Position numbers and translations under genes: made by a program
Source of the DNA: Chthonobacter rhizosphaerae
Lineage (GTDB): Bacteria > Pseudomonadota > Alphaproteobacteria > Rhizobiales > Pleomorphomonadaceae
Assembly (NCBI RefSeq): GCF_013839525.1
Contig: NZ_JACDIS010000001.1
Location: 372,001-436,000, forward strand
Reading direction: 5' to 3'
DNA: 64,000 nucleotides
Shown: piece after piece, positions 27,628 through 36,515 of the stretch
How positions within the stretch are numbered: position 1 is the stretch's first letter
How the letters are laid out: each line of letters opens with the position of its first letter
Notes under the pieces: model-generated
Told to the model about the DNA's origin: nothing
The model's database searches: none
Seen by the model: only the letters and a program-made list of their open reading frames with translations

Positions 27628-28926
27628 ATGATGACTCATGCCTATCGCCCGGGGAAAGCCAGCCTCAGGAGCGGGATCGCCCTGTCCGCCGTCCTGCTTG
27701 CCCTGACTGCGCCGACCGGTGCCCTCGCCCAGGACACCCAGACCCCGACCGCCCAGACCCAAACGCCAGCTGAGACCGCTCCGGCCCCGCTCGCGGCCGG
27801 GGAGACGCACGGCACCCGAGCTGCGGCTGAAGCCGCCGCCCACCTCGCCGCCGGCGGCGAGGACGAGCCAGTCGTCCTGCAGGCCCCGGCCCCGGACGCC
27901 CGCCGCGTCTACGTGAACGACCCGGCCCACTTCGCGGCGATCACCCAGCAGTACATCGTCGACGGCAACACGGCCCGCGTGGTCGGCATGGTGGACGCCG
28001 GCTTCCTGCCCAACCCGGTGGTGGCGAGCGACGGCTCGTTCTTTGGCCACGTCAGCAGCGTGTGGTCCCGTATCGCGCGCGGCGAGCGGACGGACTACGT
28101 GGAAGTGTTCGACCCCGTCACCCACGAACCGACGGCCGACATCGAGCTGCCGAACACGCCCCGCTTCCTGGTCGGCACCTATCCGTGGATGTCGGCGCTC
28201 ACGCCGAACAACAAGACCCTGCTCTTCTACCAGTTCTCTCCGACGCCGGCCGTCGGCGTGGTGGACCTCGCCGGCAAGCGCTTCGACCGCATGATCGAGG
28301 TGCCGGACTGCTACCACATCTTCCCGTCCAGCGATCAGACCTTCTACATGCACTGCCGTGATGGCAGCCTCCTGAAGGTCACGCGCGGCGAGGGCGGCGA
28401 GCCGCAGACCCAGAACACCGAGGTGTTCCACCGCGAGGACGAATACCTCATCAACCACCCGGCCTATTCGCCGAAGAACGGCCGCCTGGTCTGGCCCACC
28501 TACACGGGCAAGATCTTCCAGGCGGACCTCGGCGGCGAGAACGCCACCTTCCGCGAGCCCATCGAGGCGTTCACGGAGGAGGAGAAGCAGGCCGGCTGGG
28601 CGCCGGGCGGCTGGCAGCAGGTGGCCTATCACCGCGACAGCAACCGCATCTTCCTGCTCGCCGACCAGCGTCCGCAGTGGACGCACAAGACCCCGAGCCG
28701 GTTCGTGCTCGTGATCGACGCGGAGACCGGCCAGCGGATCGCCCGCTACGACCTCGGCCGCAACATCGACTCCATCGCGGTCAGCCAGGACGCGGAGCCG
28801 CAGCTCTACGCCCTCTCCACCGTGGAGCGGACGCTCTTCATCCACGACGCCGCCACCGGCGAGGAGACCAGCTCCGTCGATCAGCTGGGTCACGGCCCGC
28901 AGGTCATCACCACCGCCGACATGTGA
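27628..28926 (+). CDS. mauB: Methylamine dehydrogenase heavy (alpha) subunit
   Basis: 432 residues: signal peptide ending near GALAQ, a Gln/Thr/Pro-rich linker, then the seven-bladed propeller ([39 protein letters not shown]-like [38 protein letters not shown]). The two heavy chains form the periplasmic alpha2beta2 scaffold that holds the TTQ-bearing small subunits. GGGAGG lies 7 bases before the ATG. Seven bases separate it from mauE. Confidence 0.95.
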   Translation: MMTHAYRPGKASLRSGIALSAVLLALTAPTGALAQDTQTPTAQTQTPAETAPAPLAAGETHGTRAAAEAAAHLAAGGEDEPVVLQAPAPDARRVYVNDPAHFAAITQQYIVDGNTARVVGMVDAGFLPNPVVASDGSFFGHVSSVWSRIARGERTDYVEVFDPVTHEPTADIELPNTPRFLVGTYPWMSALTPNNKTLLFYQFSPTPAVGVVDLAGKRFDRMIEVPDCYHIFPSSDQTFYMHCRDGSLLKVTRGEGGEPQTQNTEVFHREDEYLINHPAYSPKNGRLVWPTYTGKIFQADLGGENATFREPIEAFTEEEKQAGWAPGGWQQVAYHRDSNRIFLLADQRPQWTHKTPSRFVLVIDAETGQRIARYDLGRNIDSIAVSQDAEPQLYALSTVERTLFIHDAATGEETSSVDQLGHGPQVITTADM

Positions 28927-28933
28927 GGCCGAC

Positions 28934-29488
28934 ATGACGCTCCCCGCCGATCCCCTGTTCGCGACTTTCGTCAGGGCCTTCCTGGTCATGCTGTTCCTCG
29001 GCGCGGCCATGTCCAAGCTGCCCCGCCGGGAGGAGTTCTACGGCGTGGTCCGGAACTTCCGGATCCTGCCGGAAGCCCTGGCCCGGCCGGTGGCCCTCGC
29101 CCTGCCGGTCGCCGAACTGGTCATCGCCGGGGCGCTTCTCGCCTCTCCGACAGCTCCCGCCGCCGCGCTCGCGGCGGCGGCCCTCCTCGCCGTCTTCGGG
29201 GTGGCCATCGCCGTCAACGTCCTGCGAGGCCGCACCGCCATCGACTGCGGCTGCCTGCGCGGCGGCATGAAGCAGCCGCTCGGCTGGATGCTGGTCGCCC
29301 GCAACGGCGTGTTCGCGGCGGCCGCCGTCTGGCTCTCCCTCACCCTCTCGACCGCCGGACCGGCCGACGTCCTGTCCCTCACCGTCGGCACGGCCGCCGC
29401 GGCCCTCGCCATGCTCATTACCCTCGGCGCGTCCCTCCTCGGCGGGCTTGCCGCCGCGGGCCGCAGCCAGTCCTCGTCCTCCACCTGA
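28934..29488 (+). CDS. mauE: Methylamine utilization membrane protein MauE
   Basis: 184 residues with 4-5 membrane helices in a DoxX/MauE-type fold and the conserved FLGAAMSKLPRREEFYGVV and IDCGCLRGG motifs. The two nearby cysteines (CGC) are thought to act in the thiol chemistry that forms the six disulfides of the small subunit, together with MauD. Genetic work in other methylotrophs shows MauE is required for stable MauA (family knowledge). Confidence 0.92.
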   Translation: MTLPADPLFATFVRAFLVMLFLGAAMSKLPRREEFYGVVRNFRILPEALARPVALALPVAELVIAGALLASPTAPAAALAAAALLAVFGVAIAVNVLRGRTAIDCGCLRGGMKQPLGWMLVARNGVFAAAAVWLSLTLSTAGPADVLSLTVGTAAAALAMLITLGASLLGGLAAAGRSQSSSST

Positions 29489-29501
29489 AAGTCACGTCCA
29501 A

Positions 29502-30125
29502 ATGACGCAGTTTCTCATCGCCTCGAACGTCCTGCTCTGGATCGGCCTTCTGGCCATGGGCGTGGTCATGCTCGGCCTCCTGCGCCAGATCGGCCTCCTG
29601 CACGAGCGCTCCTCGCCGATGGGCGCCATGATCACCGACCATGGCCCCGACGTTGGCGACCTGGCGCCGAGCTTCGAGGTCGCCGACATCCACGGCAAGC
29701 CGGTCCGCATCGGCGGCCCCGGTGAGGGCGGACGCTCCACGCTCCTGATGTTCACCGCGCCGACCTGCCCCGTGTGCGACAAGCTCTTCCCGATCATCAA
29801 GTCGATCGCCCGGGCCGAAAAGGTCTCGGTCGTCATGATCAGCGACGGGGATGCCGTCGAGCACGAGCGCTTCCTCGCCAAGCACGACCTCGGCGGCATC
29901 CGCTACGTGGTCTCGGCCGAGGTCGGAATGCGTTTCCAGGTGGGCAAGATCCCCTACGGCGTCCTGCTCGATCCGACCGGCGTGATCCGCTCCAAGGGCC
30001 TGACCAACACCCGCGAGCACCTGGAAAGCCTGCTCGAGGCCGACCGCAGCGGCTTCTCCTCCATCCAGCAGTTCATGGCCAGCCGGCGCAAGGGCCGCCA
30101 CGAACATGGATCCAACGCCGCCTGA
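29502..30125 (+). CDS. mauD: Methylamine dehydrogenase accessory thiol-disulfide protein MauD
   Basis: 207 residues from the ATG at 29502. One N-terminal membrane anchor (residues 4-28) is followed by a thioredoxin-like domain with active site C89-P-V-C92 in FTAPTCPVCDKLFP and the cis-proline loop GKIPYGVLLD. It is expected to face the periplasm and catalyse disulfide formation or isomerisation in MauA. It lies 13 bases after mauE. An earlier in-frame start at 29448 would overlap mauE and disrupt the anchor, so it is not used. Confidence 0.92.
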   Translation: MTQFLIASNVLLWIGLLAMGVVMLGLLRQIGLLHERSSPMGAMITDHGPDVGDLAPSFEVADIHGKPVRIGGPGEGGRSTLLMFTAPTCPVCDKLFPIIKSIARAEKVSVVMISDGDAVEHERFLAKHDLGGIRYVVSAEVGMRFQVGKIPYGVLLDPTGVIRSKGLTNTREHLESLLEADRSGFSSIQQFMASRRKGRHEHGSNAA

Positions 30126-30173
30126 CGATCCGCGGCGTCTCAGCTTCGCTCTGCAATCAAAAGGAACAATGCC

Positions 30174-30731
30174 ATGATGGGGAAATCGCACTTCGATGAT
30201 CTGTTCGAGACGCTGTCCCGCAAGGTCGCCGGACACACCAGCCGCCGCGGCTTCCTCGGCCGGGTGGGCACGGCGGTCGCAGGCGTCGCGCTCGTGCCGC
30301 TGCTGCCGGTGGACCGGCGCGGCCGCGTGAGCCGGGCCAACGCCGCCGAGGGCGCCGCCGACCCGCGCCGCAAGTGGACGCCGCAGGACACCGACGTGCA
30401 GGCCTGCGACTACTGGCGCCACTGCTCGATCGACGGCAACATCTGCGACTGCTCGGGCGGTTCGCTCACCAACTGCCCGCCGGGCACCAAGCTGGCCTCC
30501 AGCTCCTGGGTGGCGAGCTGCTACAACCCGACCGACGGCCAGAGCTACCTCATCTCCTACCGCGACTGCTGCGGCAAGAACGTGTCGGGCCGCTGCGGCT
30601 GCCTGAACACCGAGGGCGAGCTGCCGGTGTACCGCCCCGAGTTCGGCAACGACATCATCTGGTGCTTCGGCGCCGAGGATGACGCCATGACCTACCACTG
30701 CACGATCTCGCCGATCGTCGGAAAGGCCTGA
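30174..30731 (+). CDS. mauA: Methylamine dehydrogenase light (beta) subunit, TTQ precursor
   Basis: 185 residues with an unusually long Tat-type leader (SRRGFLG twin arginine, cleaved near ANAAEG). The mature part has 12 cysteines, enough for the six disulfides of the family. W112 (SSSWVASC) and W163 (IIWCFGAEDD) are 51 residues apart, exactly as beta-Trp57 and beta-Trp108 of Paracoccus, which cross-link to tryptophan tryptophylquinone. The enzyme oxidises methylamine to formaldehyde and ammonia in the periplasm. All catalytic features are intact. Confidence 0.97.
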   Translation: MMGKSHFDDLFETLSRKVAGHTSRRGFLGRVGTAVAGVALVPLLPVDRRGRVSRANAAEGAADPRRKWTPQDTDVQACDYWRHCSIDGNICDCSGGSLTNCPPGTKLASSSWVASCYNPTDGQSYLISYRDCCGKNVSGRCGCLNTEGELPVYRPEFGNDIIWCFGAEDDAMTYHCTISPIVGKA

Positions 30732-30814
30732 GCCCTCCCGTGCGCCGACGGCCGCGCAAACCCCCGGCGCACCCCAGGTCCCAAAACAACGCTTATCCAA
30801 GGAATGCTGCCATT

Positions 30815-31180
30815 ATGCGTACCCTCGTGTCCGCGACGCTCTGCCTGACCCTTCTTTCGGCTCCGGCCTTCGCGGCTGACTCGATCCAGGTCATCACCGA
30901 CGGGAACGCCGCCGCCGGCGGCGCCACCGTCGAAATCGCCAAGATGAAGTTCGCCACGCCGGAAGTGACCGTGAAGGCCGGCGAGGCCGTCACCTGGACG
31001 AACACCGAAGCGCTTCCCCACAACGTCCACTTCAAGACCGGCCCGGGCCTGACCGAGGAGCACGAGGGCCCGATGCTGCGGTCCAAGCAGACCTACACGG
31101 TGCAGTTCAACGAGCCCGGCACCTACGAATACATCTGCACGCCACATCCCTTCATGAAGGGCAAGGTGGTGGTCGAGTAG
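30815..31180 (+). CDS. mauC: Amicyanin, blue copper electron acceptor
   Basis: 121 residues from the ATG at 30815, which gives a clean signal peptide (RTLVSATLCLTLLSAPAFA); the longer frame is rejected. Type-1 copper ligands are H69 (LPHNVHF), C108, H111 and M114 (YICTPHPFMKG), with the same spacing as Paracoccus amicyanin H53/C92/H95/M98. Amicyanin takes electrons from TTQ and passes them to cytochrome c. Its need for copper makes the downstream copper module relevant. Confidence 0.96.
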   Translation: MRTLVSATLCLTLLSAPAFAADSIQVITDGNAAAGGATVEIAKMKFATPEVTVKAGEAVTWTNTEALPHNVHFKTGPGLTEEHEGPMLRSKQTYTVQFNEPGTYEYICTPHPFMKGKVVVE

Positions 31181-31201
31181 CCGCGGACCGGAGACGCGCC
31201 G

Positions 31202-32077
31202 ATGTGGATCCCCTACGGACTGAGCGAAGCGGCGAAACCGGAGAGCGAGCCTGCCGTCGTGCAGGCCTCGCGCGACGACCGGACGATGCGCGACATCCTG
31301 GTCGGGTTCACCGTCCGCAATCCGGTCACCCAGGCCTACGAGATCGACGTGGCGCTGGCGACCGCCAGCCCCGTCACCTCGGACTCCGTCGGCGGCTTGC
31401 CGGCGGAGATCTCCTTCCACGGCGTCGACGGTGGCGCCAAGGTGAGCGAGATCGTCTACCGGGCGAAGGGCGTCGATCCCTTCGCCGTACTCCACGACTG
31501 CCGCAAGGACCTGGAGGATCGCCTCGGCCGCTGGTCGGTGCAGCTCGGCCGCGGCATGGCCGTCGCCGGCTGGCGCCTCGCCGATCCGAAGAACCGCGCC
31601 CGCTGGCGCTGCACGCCGTTCCGGCCGAGCGCCCTTGCGCTCGAGATGACGCGCGCCGACCAGGCGCCCGCCGCGTTCGCGGGCGTGCTCGACCTCTACC
31701 GCCGCGCCCGGAACGCCACCGATCCGGCGTGGCGCCTGCTGCTCGCGACCGCCGTGCTCGACCTTTGGCGGGCCGGCCGCCAGCCTTTCGCGCCCGCCGA
31801 CCGGGACGCGGAGCACAAGGTGACCTTCGACATGCTGATCTACAGCAATGCCCTCTCGACCGCGGCGGACCTTCAGGACCAGCCCTTCGCGGCCCTTCTC
31901 GCCCGCCTCGACGGCCGCCGGGCGACGGTCCTGTCCGTCCTTGACGGCGGCGCGGACCCGGCCGCGCTCGCGGCCGACGACGGCCTCTCGCCGATGGCGG
32001 ATCTCGCCGATCTGGCGGCCCGGCACGTGCTCCTCGCCGCGCTCGCCGCCCGCGCCCACGAGGGAGAGTTCGCATGA
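31202..32077 (+). CDS. mauJ: Methylamine utilization protein MauJ
   Basis: 291 residues, no signal peptide, mixed alpha/beta composition with a helical Ala/Leu-rich C-terminal half (AWRLLLATAVLDLWRAGRQPF). The length and position between mauC and mauG fit MauJ. The biochemical role of MauJ is not known; it is presumed cytoplasmic. The ATGA overlap with mauG shows translational coupling. Confidence 0.85.
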   Translation: MWIPYGLSEAAKPESEPAVVQASRDDRTMRDILVGFTVRNPVTQAYEIDVALATASPVTSDSVGGLPAEISFHGVDGGAKVSEIVYRAKGVDPFAVLHDCRKDLEDRLGRWSVQLGRGMAVAGWRLADPKNRARWRCTPFRPSALALEMTRADQAPAAFAGVLDLYRRARNATDPAWRLLLATAVLDLWRAGRQPFAPADRDAEHKVTFDMLIYSNALSTAADLQDQPFAALLARLDGRRATVLSVLDGGADPAALAADDGLSPMADLADLAARHVLLAALAARAHEGEFA

Positions 32078-33138
32078 TGCGCCGCGTCCCGGGCCGGTGG
32101 GGGGGCCTGCTTCTCGGCCTCTGCCTTTCCGTCGCCGTGCCGTCGGGCGCAGTCGCGGCGCAGATCGCCCCGGTCGCCTCGCCGGCGGCCGGGGGCGTGC
32201 CTCTCGACGCGTTGAAGCAGACCTTCCGGCGCCCGGCCGCGACGCCCTTCCCGGAGACGAACCCGTACACGCGGGAGAAGGCCGCGCTCGGCAAGGCGCT
32301 CTTCTTCGACCCGCGCCTGTCGCGCACCGGGTCCGTGTCCTGCGCCAGCTGCCACAACCCCAGCCTGGGCTGGTCGGACGGCCTGCCGCGCGCGGTCGGA
32401 TACGGCATGAAGCCGCTCGCCCGGCGCACCCCGTCGGTCCTCAATCTCGCCTGGGGGGCGGCCTTCCAGTGGGACGGTCGCGCTCCCTCCCTGGAGACGC
32501 AGGCCGTGATGCCCATCTCGGCACCGGACGAGATGAACATGACGATGGACCTGGTCGCCGAGCGCCTGAAGGCAATCGCCGGCTACCGGCCGCTGTTCGA
32601 CGCGGCCTTCGGCCCGGGCGCAGAGATCGGCTCGGAGACGGTCACCGCCGCGCTCGCCACGTTCCAGCGCACGCTCGTTTCCGGCGAGGCGCCGTTCGAC
32701 CGCTGGGTGGAGGGCGACGACCGGGCGATCGGTCCCGAGGCGGTGCGCGGCTTCCAGCTCTTCACCGGCAAGGCCCGCTGCAGCAGCTGCCACGCCGGCT
32801 GGCGGTTCACCGACGACAGCTTTCACGACATCGGCCTTCACACCACGGACCTCGGCCGCGGCAAGTTCGTGCCGCCGGCGGTCGTCGCCATGCAGCATGC
32901 GTTCAAGACGCCGTCGCTGCGCGACCTGCGGCTCCAGGGCCCGTACGGCCACAACGGCGGCCTTGCGTCGCTCGACGCCGTGCTCGACCACTATGCCCGG
33001 GGCGGCGAGAAGCGGCCGAGCCTCTCCTACGAGATGCGCGCGCTGGAGCTTTCGCCCGCCGAGCGCGCCGACCTCGTCGCCTTCCTCAAAACGCTCCAGG
33101 CGCCGCCGGCGCCCATCGAGCTGCCCCTGCTTCCATGA
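32074..33138 (+). CDS. mauG: Diheme enzyme MauG (TTQ maturation)
   Basis: 354 residues with a signal peptide and two c-type heme sites, C90-A-S-C-H94 and C236-S-S-C-H240, in a cytochrome-c-peroxidase-like frame (AALGKALFFDPRLSR, RTPSVLNLAWGAAFQWDGR, FKTPSLRDLRLQGPYGHNG). MauG uses an Fe(IV)-containing diheme state to insert the second oxygen and form the Trp-Trp cross-link of TTQ. Length and heme spacing are normal for the family. It overlaps the mauJ stop by four bases. Confidence 0.95.
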   Translation: MMRRVPGRWGGLLLGLCLSVAVPSGAVAAQIAPVASPAAGGVPLDALKQTFRRPAATPFPETNPYTREKAALGKALFFDPRLSRTGSVSCASCHNPSLGWSDGLPRAVGYGMKPLARRTPSVLNLAWGAAFQWDGRAPSLETQAVMPISAPDEMNMTMDLVAERLKAIAGYRPLFDAAFGPGAEIGSETVTAALATFQRTLVSGEAPFDRWVEGDDRAIGPEAVRGFQLFTGKARCSSCHAGWRFTDDSFHDIGLHTTDLGRGKFVPPAVVAMQHAFKTPSLRDLRLQGPYGHNGGLASLDAVLDHYARGGEKRPSLSYEMRALELSPAERADLVAFLKTLQAPPAPIELPLLP

Positions 33139-33148
33139 AGAGGCCTGA

Positions 33149-33502
33149 ATGACGCTGCATAGAACGCTTACCCGATGGACCGTCGCCGCCATCCTCGCGA
33201 TGGCGGCTTTTGCGTGCGGCCCCGCCGCCGCCGAAGACTTCGAAATCGTGGTGCACCACGCCGAGATCAATGACGTCCGGATCAGCCCGAAGGTGGGCGA
33301 CACCCTGACCTTCGTGAACGAGGCCGGCATCGCGCACAACCTCTACGTCACCTACCCGGACGGCACGTCGGTCACCCTGGACACCCAGCCCCCCGGCACC
33401 CGCCGGTCCGTCACCCTGACCCAGAGCGGACCGGCGGTCGTCCGCTGCTGGATCCATCCCATCATCCGCATGGACGTGACCGTCGGGCCGGCCGCCGAGT
33501 AG
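33149..33502 (+). CDS. mauL: Methylamine utilization protein MauL (cupredoxin-like)
   Basis: 117 residues with a signal peptide (ending near GPAAA) and a plastocyanin-like fold. Potential copper ligands are H63 (GIAHNLYV), C100 and H103 (VRCWIHPII), with M108 a possible fourth. MauL is required for active enzyme in Methylobacterium, but its exact task is unknown; the ligands suggest a copper or electron-transfer role in maturation. It starts ten bases after mauG. Confidence 0.88.
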   Translation: MTLHRTLTRWTVAAILAMAAFACGPAAAEDFEIVVHHAEINDVRISPKVGDTLTFVNEAGIAHNLYVTYPDGTSVTLDTQPPGTRRSVTLTQSGPAVVRCWIHPIIRMDVTVGPAAE

Positions 33503-33542
33503 CGCGGCGGCTCGCGGCCGGGCGTTCGGAAGGAGCGCTGCG

Positions 33543-34205
33543 ATGACCAGGAAGAGCACCATGAACCGGCGCGAGGTGCTGGCGAGCGTCGCCAAGGCCG
33601 GCGGAGTGACCTGTCTCGCCGGCCTCGCCCTCACGGCCTACGTGGAGTCGACCAGCAAGGCGGAGGCGACGGCCCTCCGCCCGCCCGGCGCACTCCCGGA
33701 GGACGACTTCCTGTCGGCCTGCGTGCGCTGCGGCCTCTGTGTCCAGGCGTGCCCCTACGACACGCTCCACCTCGCCACCCTCGGCGATCCGGCGCCGCTC
33801 GGAACGCCTTTCTTCCTGGCGCGGGACACGCCGTGCGCCATGTGCCGCGACATCCCCTGCACCCGCGCGTGCCCGACCGGCGCCCTAGACGCGGGCCTCA
33901 CCGACATCCGCGAGGCGGACATGGGCGTCGCGGTCCTCGTCGGCCACGAGACGTGCCTGAACTACAAAGGCATGACCTGCAGCATCTGCCACCGGGTCTG
34001 TCCGATCCGCGACGAGGCGATCACCCTGGAGCGACAGACCATCGACGGCCGGAGCCTCGTCATCCCGACGGTCCACTCCGACCGCTGTACCGGCTGCGGC
34101 ACCTGCGAGAAGCACTGCGTGCTCGGGCACGCGGCCATCCGGGTGCTGCCGCGCGATCTCGGCCTCGGCGGCAAGGGCCGGAACCAGGCGGGGCGCCCGA
34201 CATGA
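33543..34205 (+). CDS. mauM: Ferredoxin-type protein MauM
   Basis: 220 residues. A leader containing a hydrophobic helix (KAGGVTCLAGLALTAYV) precedes four cysteine clusters: CVRCGLCVQACP, CAMCRDIPCTRACP, CSICHRVCP and CTGCGTCEKHC. This is the NapG/MauM polyferredoxin plan, enough for up to four 4Fe-4S clusters. It probably works with MauN as a membrane electron path. The last four bases overlap mauN. Confidence 0.93.
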   Translation: MTRKSTMNRREVLASVAKAGGVTCLAGLALTAYVESTSKAEATALRPPGALPEDDFLSACVRCGLCVQACPYDTLHLATLGDPAPLGTPFFLARDTPCAMCRDIPCTRACPTGALDAGLTDIREADMGVAVLVGHETCLNYKGMTCSICHRVCPIRDEAITLERQTIDGRSLVIPTVHSDRCTGCGTCEKHCVLGHAAIRVLPRDLGLGGKGRNQAGRPT

Positions 34206-35143
34206 CGACCGCCCGCCTCACGCCGACCCGCTTCGCCGCCGCCTGCCGCCGTCTCGCCATCGCCGAGAAGGGCTGGCTGCGCGCCCACAAGTGGTGGCTG
34301 CTCCGCCGCGCCTCGCAGGCCGGCGCGCTCCTCGTTTTCCTTGTCGGCCCGGTGCTCGGCCTCTGGGTCGCGTCGGGCAATTTCGCGTCGAGCTCCATCC
34401 TCGGCGTCGTGCCGCTCAGCGATCCCTATATCCTGCTCCAGTCCGTGGTGGCGGGTCATGCGCCCGCCACGACCGCATTGACCGGCGCGCTCCTGATCGT
34501 CGTCTTCTACGCGATCGTGGGCGGGCGCGCCTATTGCGGCTGGATCTGCCCGGTCGGAGTCATCACCGACACGGCCCACTGGTTGCGCGAGAAGCTTGGC
34601 ATCACCCGCGACCGCAAGCTCGATCGCCGGACCCGCTGGTGGGTCCTTAGCGGCACCCTGCTGGCGTCCGTGGCGACCGGCTCGGTCGCCTGGGAGTTCG
34701 TCAATCCGGTCAGCATGGTGCAACGAGGCCTGATCTTCGGCGTCGGCTTCGGCTGGGCCATCGTCGCCGCCGTCTTCCTGCTCGACCTGGTGGTGACGCG
34801 ACGCGGCTGGTGCAGCCATCTCTGCCCCGTCGGCGCCTTCTACGGCATTGTCGGCACGGTCAGCGCCACCCGTGTCGCCGCCGCCCGGCGGGAGGACTGC
34901 ACCAACTGCGGCGCCTGCTTCTCGGTCTGTACGGAGCCCCAGATCATCACGCCCGCCCTGAAGGGCGACGGCACGCGCCTGATCCGTTCCGGCGCCTGCC
35001 TCAACTGCGGCGGCTGCATCGACGTCTGCCCGGTGGACGTGTTCGAGATGACCGCCCGGGGCTGGGCCGCCGACCCCGCCGGCAAGGATGCCGCCGTCCG
35101 GCAGGATCTCGAGCCCCCCGCGCCGGCCCGTGAAGCCGCCTGA
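34202..35143 (+). CDS. mauN: Membrane ferredoxin-type protein MauN
   Basis: 313 residues from the ATG at 34202 (overlapping the mauM stop). Four membrane helices alternate with CGWICPVG and CSHLCPVGAFY motifs, and two 4Fe-4S motifs (CTNCGACFSVC, CLNCGGCIDVCP) lie near the C-terminus. This is the NapH/MauN architecture. It is the last gene of the mau cluster; no mauR-type regulator follows. Confidence 0.92.
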   Translation: MTTARLTPTRFAAACRRLAIAEKGWLRAHKWWLLRRASQAGALLVFLVGPVLGLWVASGNFASSSILGVVPLSDPYILLQSVVAGHAPATTALTGALLIVVFYAIVGGRAYCGWICPVGVITDTAHWLREKLGITRDRKLDRRTRWWVLSGTLLASVATGSVAWEFVNPVSMVQRGLIFGVGFGWAIVAAVFLLDLVVTRRGWCSHLCPVGAFYGIVGTVSATRVAAARREDCTNCGACFSVCTEPQIITPALKGDGTRLIRSGACLNCGGCIDVCPVDVFEMTARGWAADPAGKDAAVRQDLEPPAPAREAA

Positions 35144-35349
35144 CTGGCGTTCCTCCGCCGCCTGGCCGCGTGCCCCGCGCCGGAGGGTCGCCGCTCAAGT
35201 CAGGTGCCCGGCACCTTGTTCGTCCCGGCGACCGCATGGCAGACGTCCGCCATTGTCGTTGCTTGAGCTACTATAATTCCACGGGATCAAGCGCTTCAAA
35301 CTATTGTTACCCTAGAAGCAAACTGGGCGACATCTGCTTGCGAGATGGT
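35144..35349. other. Spacer between the mau cluster and transposase remnants
   Basis: No gene is visible. After 35250 the sequence turns AT-richer and includes an isolated TATAAT at about 35272, without a well-spaced -35 box. This is the junction between mau and decayed insertion-sequence DNA. Confidence 0.4.
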
Positions 35350-35951
35350 CCTGCCTTTGTAGCCGGTGACCTGCCACTGCCTCTTTCCTCCACGTCGCGT
35401 TCGAGTCCGGCCTGATCGACGACGTGACCCGGGAGTGCCTTGCAGCGATCCCGGACACGTCCATCTCCGGACGCCGCGTCGCGCGGGAACTGACGACCCT
35501 GATCGCCAGGCGCGGCAAGCCGGGCATGATCGTCTCCGATCACGGGACGGAGTTCACCCCCGCCTTCGCGGGGGCAGGCTCTCGAACGCCATGCTCGCCT
35601 GAGCGTCCGAGCAGCGGGTGACTTGGCACTTCATCGCGCCGGGCAAGCCGATGCAGAACGCTTGACGCGAGAGCTTCAACGGCCGCATGCGCGACGAGCT
35701 CCTGAACGAGAGCCTGTTCTTCGGCCTCGACCATGCCCGGGCGAAGATCGCCGCCTGGGCGGACGACTACAACCGGAGCCGACCTCGCTCGGCTCTCGGC
35801 TCACGGCTACCAGGCCCCGACCGTCTATGCGGCCAATCTCAACGCAATGGCCGATCGGCTGCGCAACCCAGACCAGCTCCGCCGATCGACCATTGCTCCA
35901 CCCGCGCCAGACGGCGCACAATCCGCCGAGGCTCTAATCGCCGCTGGATGA
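35350..35951 (+). pseudogene. Decayed IS3-family transposase (OrfB, IS407-like) remnant
   Basis: Fragments of a DDE transposase are readable in shifting frames: DDVTRECLAAIPDTSISGRR, KPGMIVSDHGTEFT, then RMRDELLNESLFFGLDHARA, AWADDYNRSRP, and the C-terminal YAANLNAMADRLRNPDQLRR. Codons expected to be Trp (after AMLA) and another downstream (after QNA) are now TGA, and frameshifts are present. A 23-base insertion at 35559-35581 splits the conserved GTEFT-SNAML region. The N-terminal half and OrfA are missing, so the element is dead. Confidence 0.85.
35557..35574. repeat. REP-like palindrome inserted in the transposase remnant
   Basis: CCCCCGC-CTTC-GCGGGGG is a perfect 7-bp stem with a 4-base loop. 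It lies within the 23 extra bases that interrupt the transposase between the codons for T and S of FTSNAM, so it arrived after the insertion sequence. Confidence 0.6.
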
Positions 35952-35958
35952 AAGTTCA

Positions 35959-36280
35959 GTGGCAGGTCATCACCCGGAAGAGTTCAAGATCACCGAGCTC
36001 GGCAACTGGTCGATCAACCCGCGGATGGTGATCGCGCGCCGCTACGACCGTCCGATCCGCGCCTTCCTGATCGACCGCGGCCTGCAGGTGGACGAGGCGA
36101 CCTTCGAGAAGATGCGCCACGAGGTCCGCCGCGCGCTGCGCCAGGTACACGAGACCCTCGGTCGGCACGCCGAGGGCGACTACCGCCCGGACCCGGACGC
36201 CGGCCGGTTCCCACCGGCCAAGATCATCAGGCACGCGCTTACGTCGGCGGAGGAGCGCAAGGCCAGGACGCGTGTCTCGC
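35959..36280 (+). pseudogene. Unrecognised coding fragment between two IS remnants
   Basis: A protein-like stretch (EEFKITELGNWSINPRMVIA, then RRYDRPIRAFLIDRGLQVDE and a basic amphipathic helix KMRHEVRRALRQVHETLGRH) is bounded on the left by the end of one IS3-family remnant and on the right by another. It runs on in frame into transposase sequence, so the original C-terminus is lost. No family recognised; probably a fragment of a gene carried with the mobile elements. Confidence 0.4.
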
Positions 36281-36435
36281 TGGCGCCGCCACTACAACAC
36301 AAGGCGGCCACACTCCTCGCCCGGCTACCATCCGCCGGCACCCGCCGTGCCATGGCCGGCTGCCCTACCCCAACCCGCTTCGCCGGCCAGCTCAACCTTC
36401 GCCGAAAAGTCCACCATGCAATGGATTTGAACCGT
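36281..36435 (+). pseudogene. C-terminal remnant of a second IS3-family transposase
   Basis: WRRHYNTRRPHSSPGYHPPA is the characteristic end of IS3-family OrfB proteins, followed by the usual short basic tail (NLRRKVHHAMD). Only about 50 codons remain, joined directly to an unrelated fragment upstream. Confidence 0.75.
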
Positions 36436-36515
36436 GCCACCTCATGGGGGCAGGCCAGGCGGTTTGGCGTGACTGCCCGCACAAAGACTATAAACGCGCC
36501 GGGTTGCCTGCATGC

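Noticed and set aside
35250-35290. Sigma-70 promoter at an isolated TATAAT
   Set aside because: No -35 box at 16-18 bases, and only dead transposase sequence follows.
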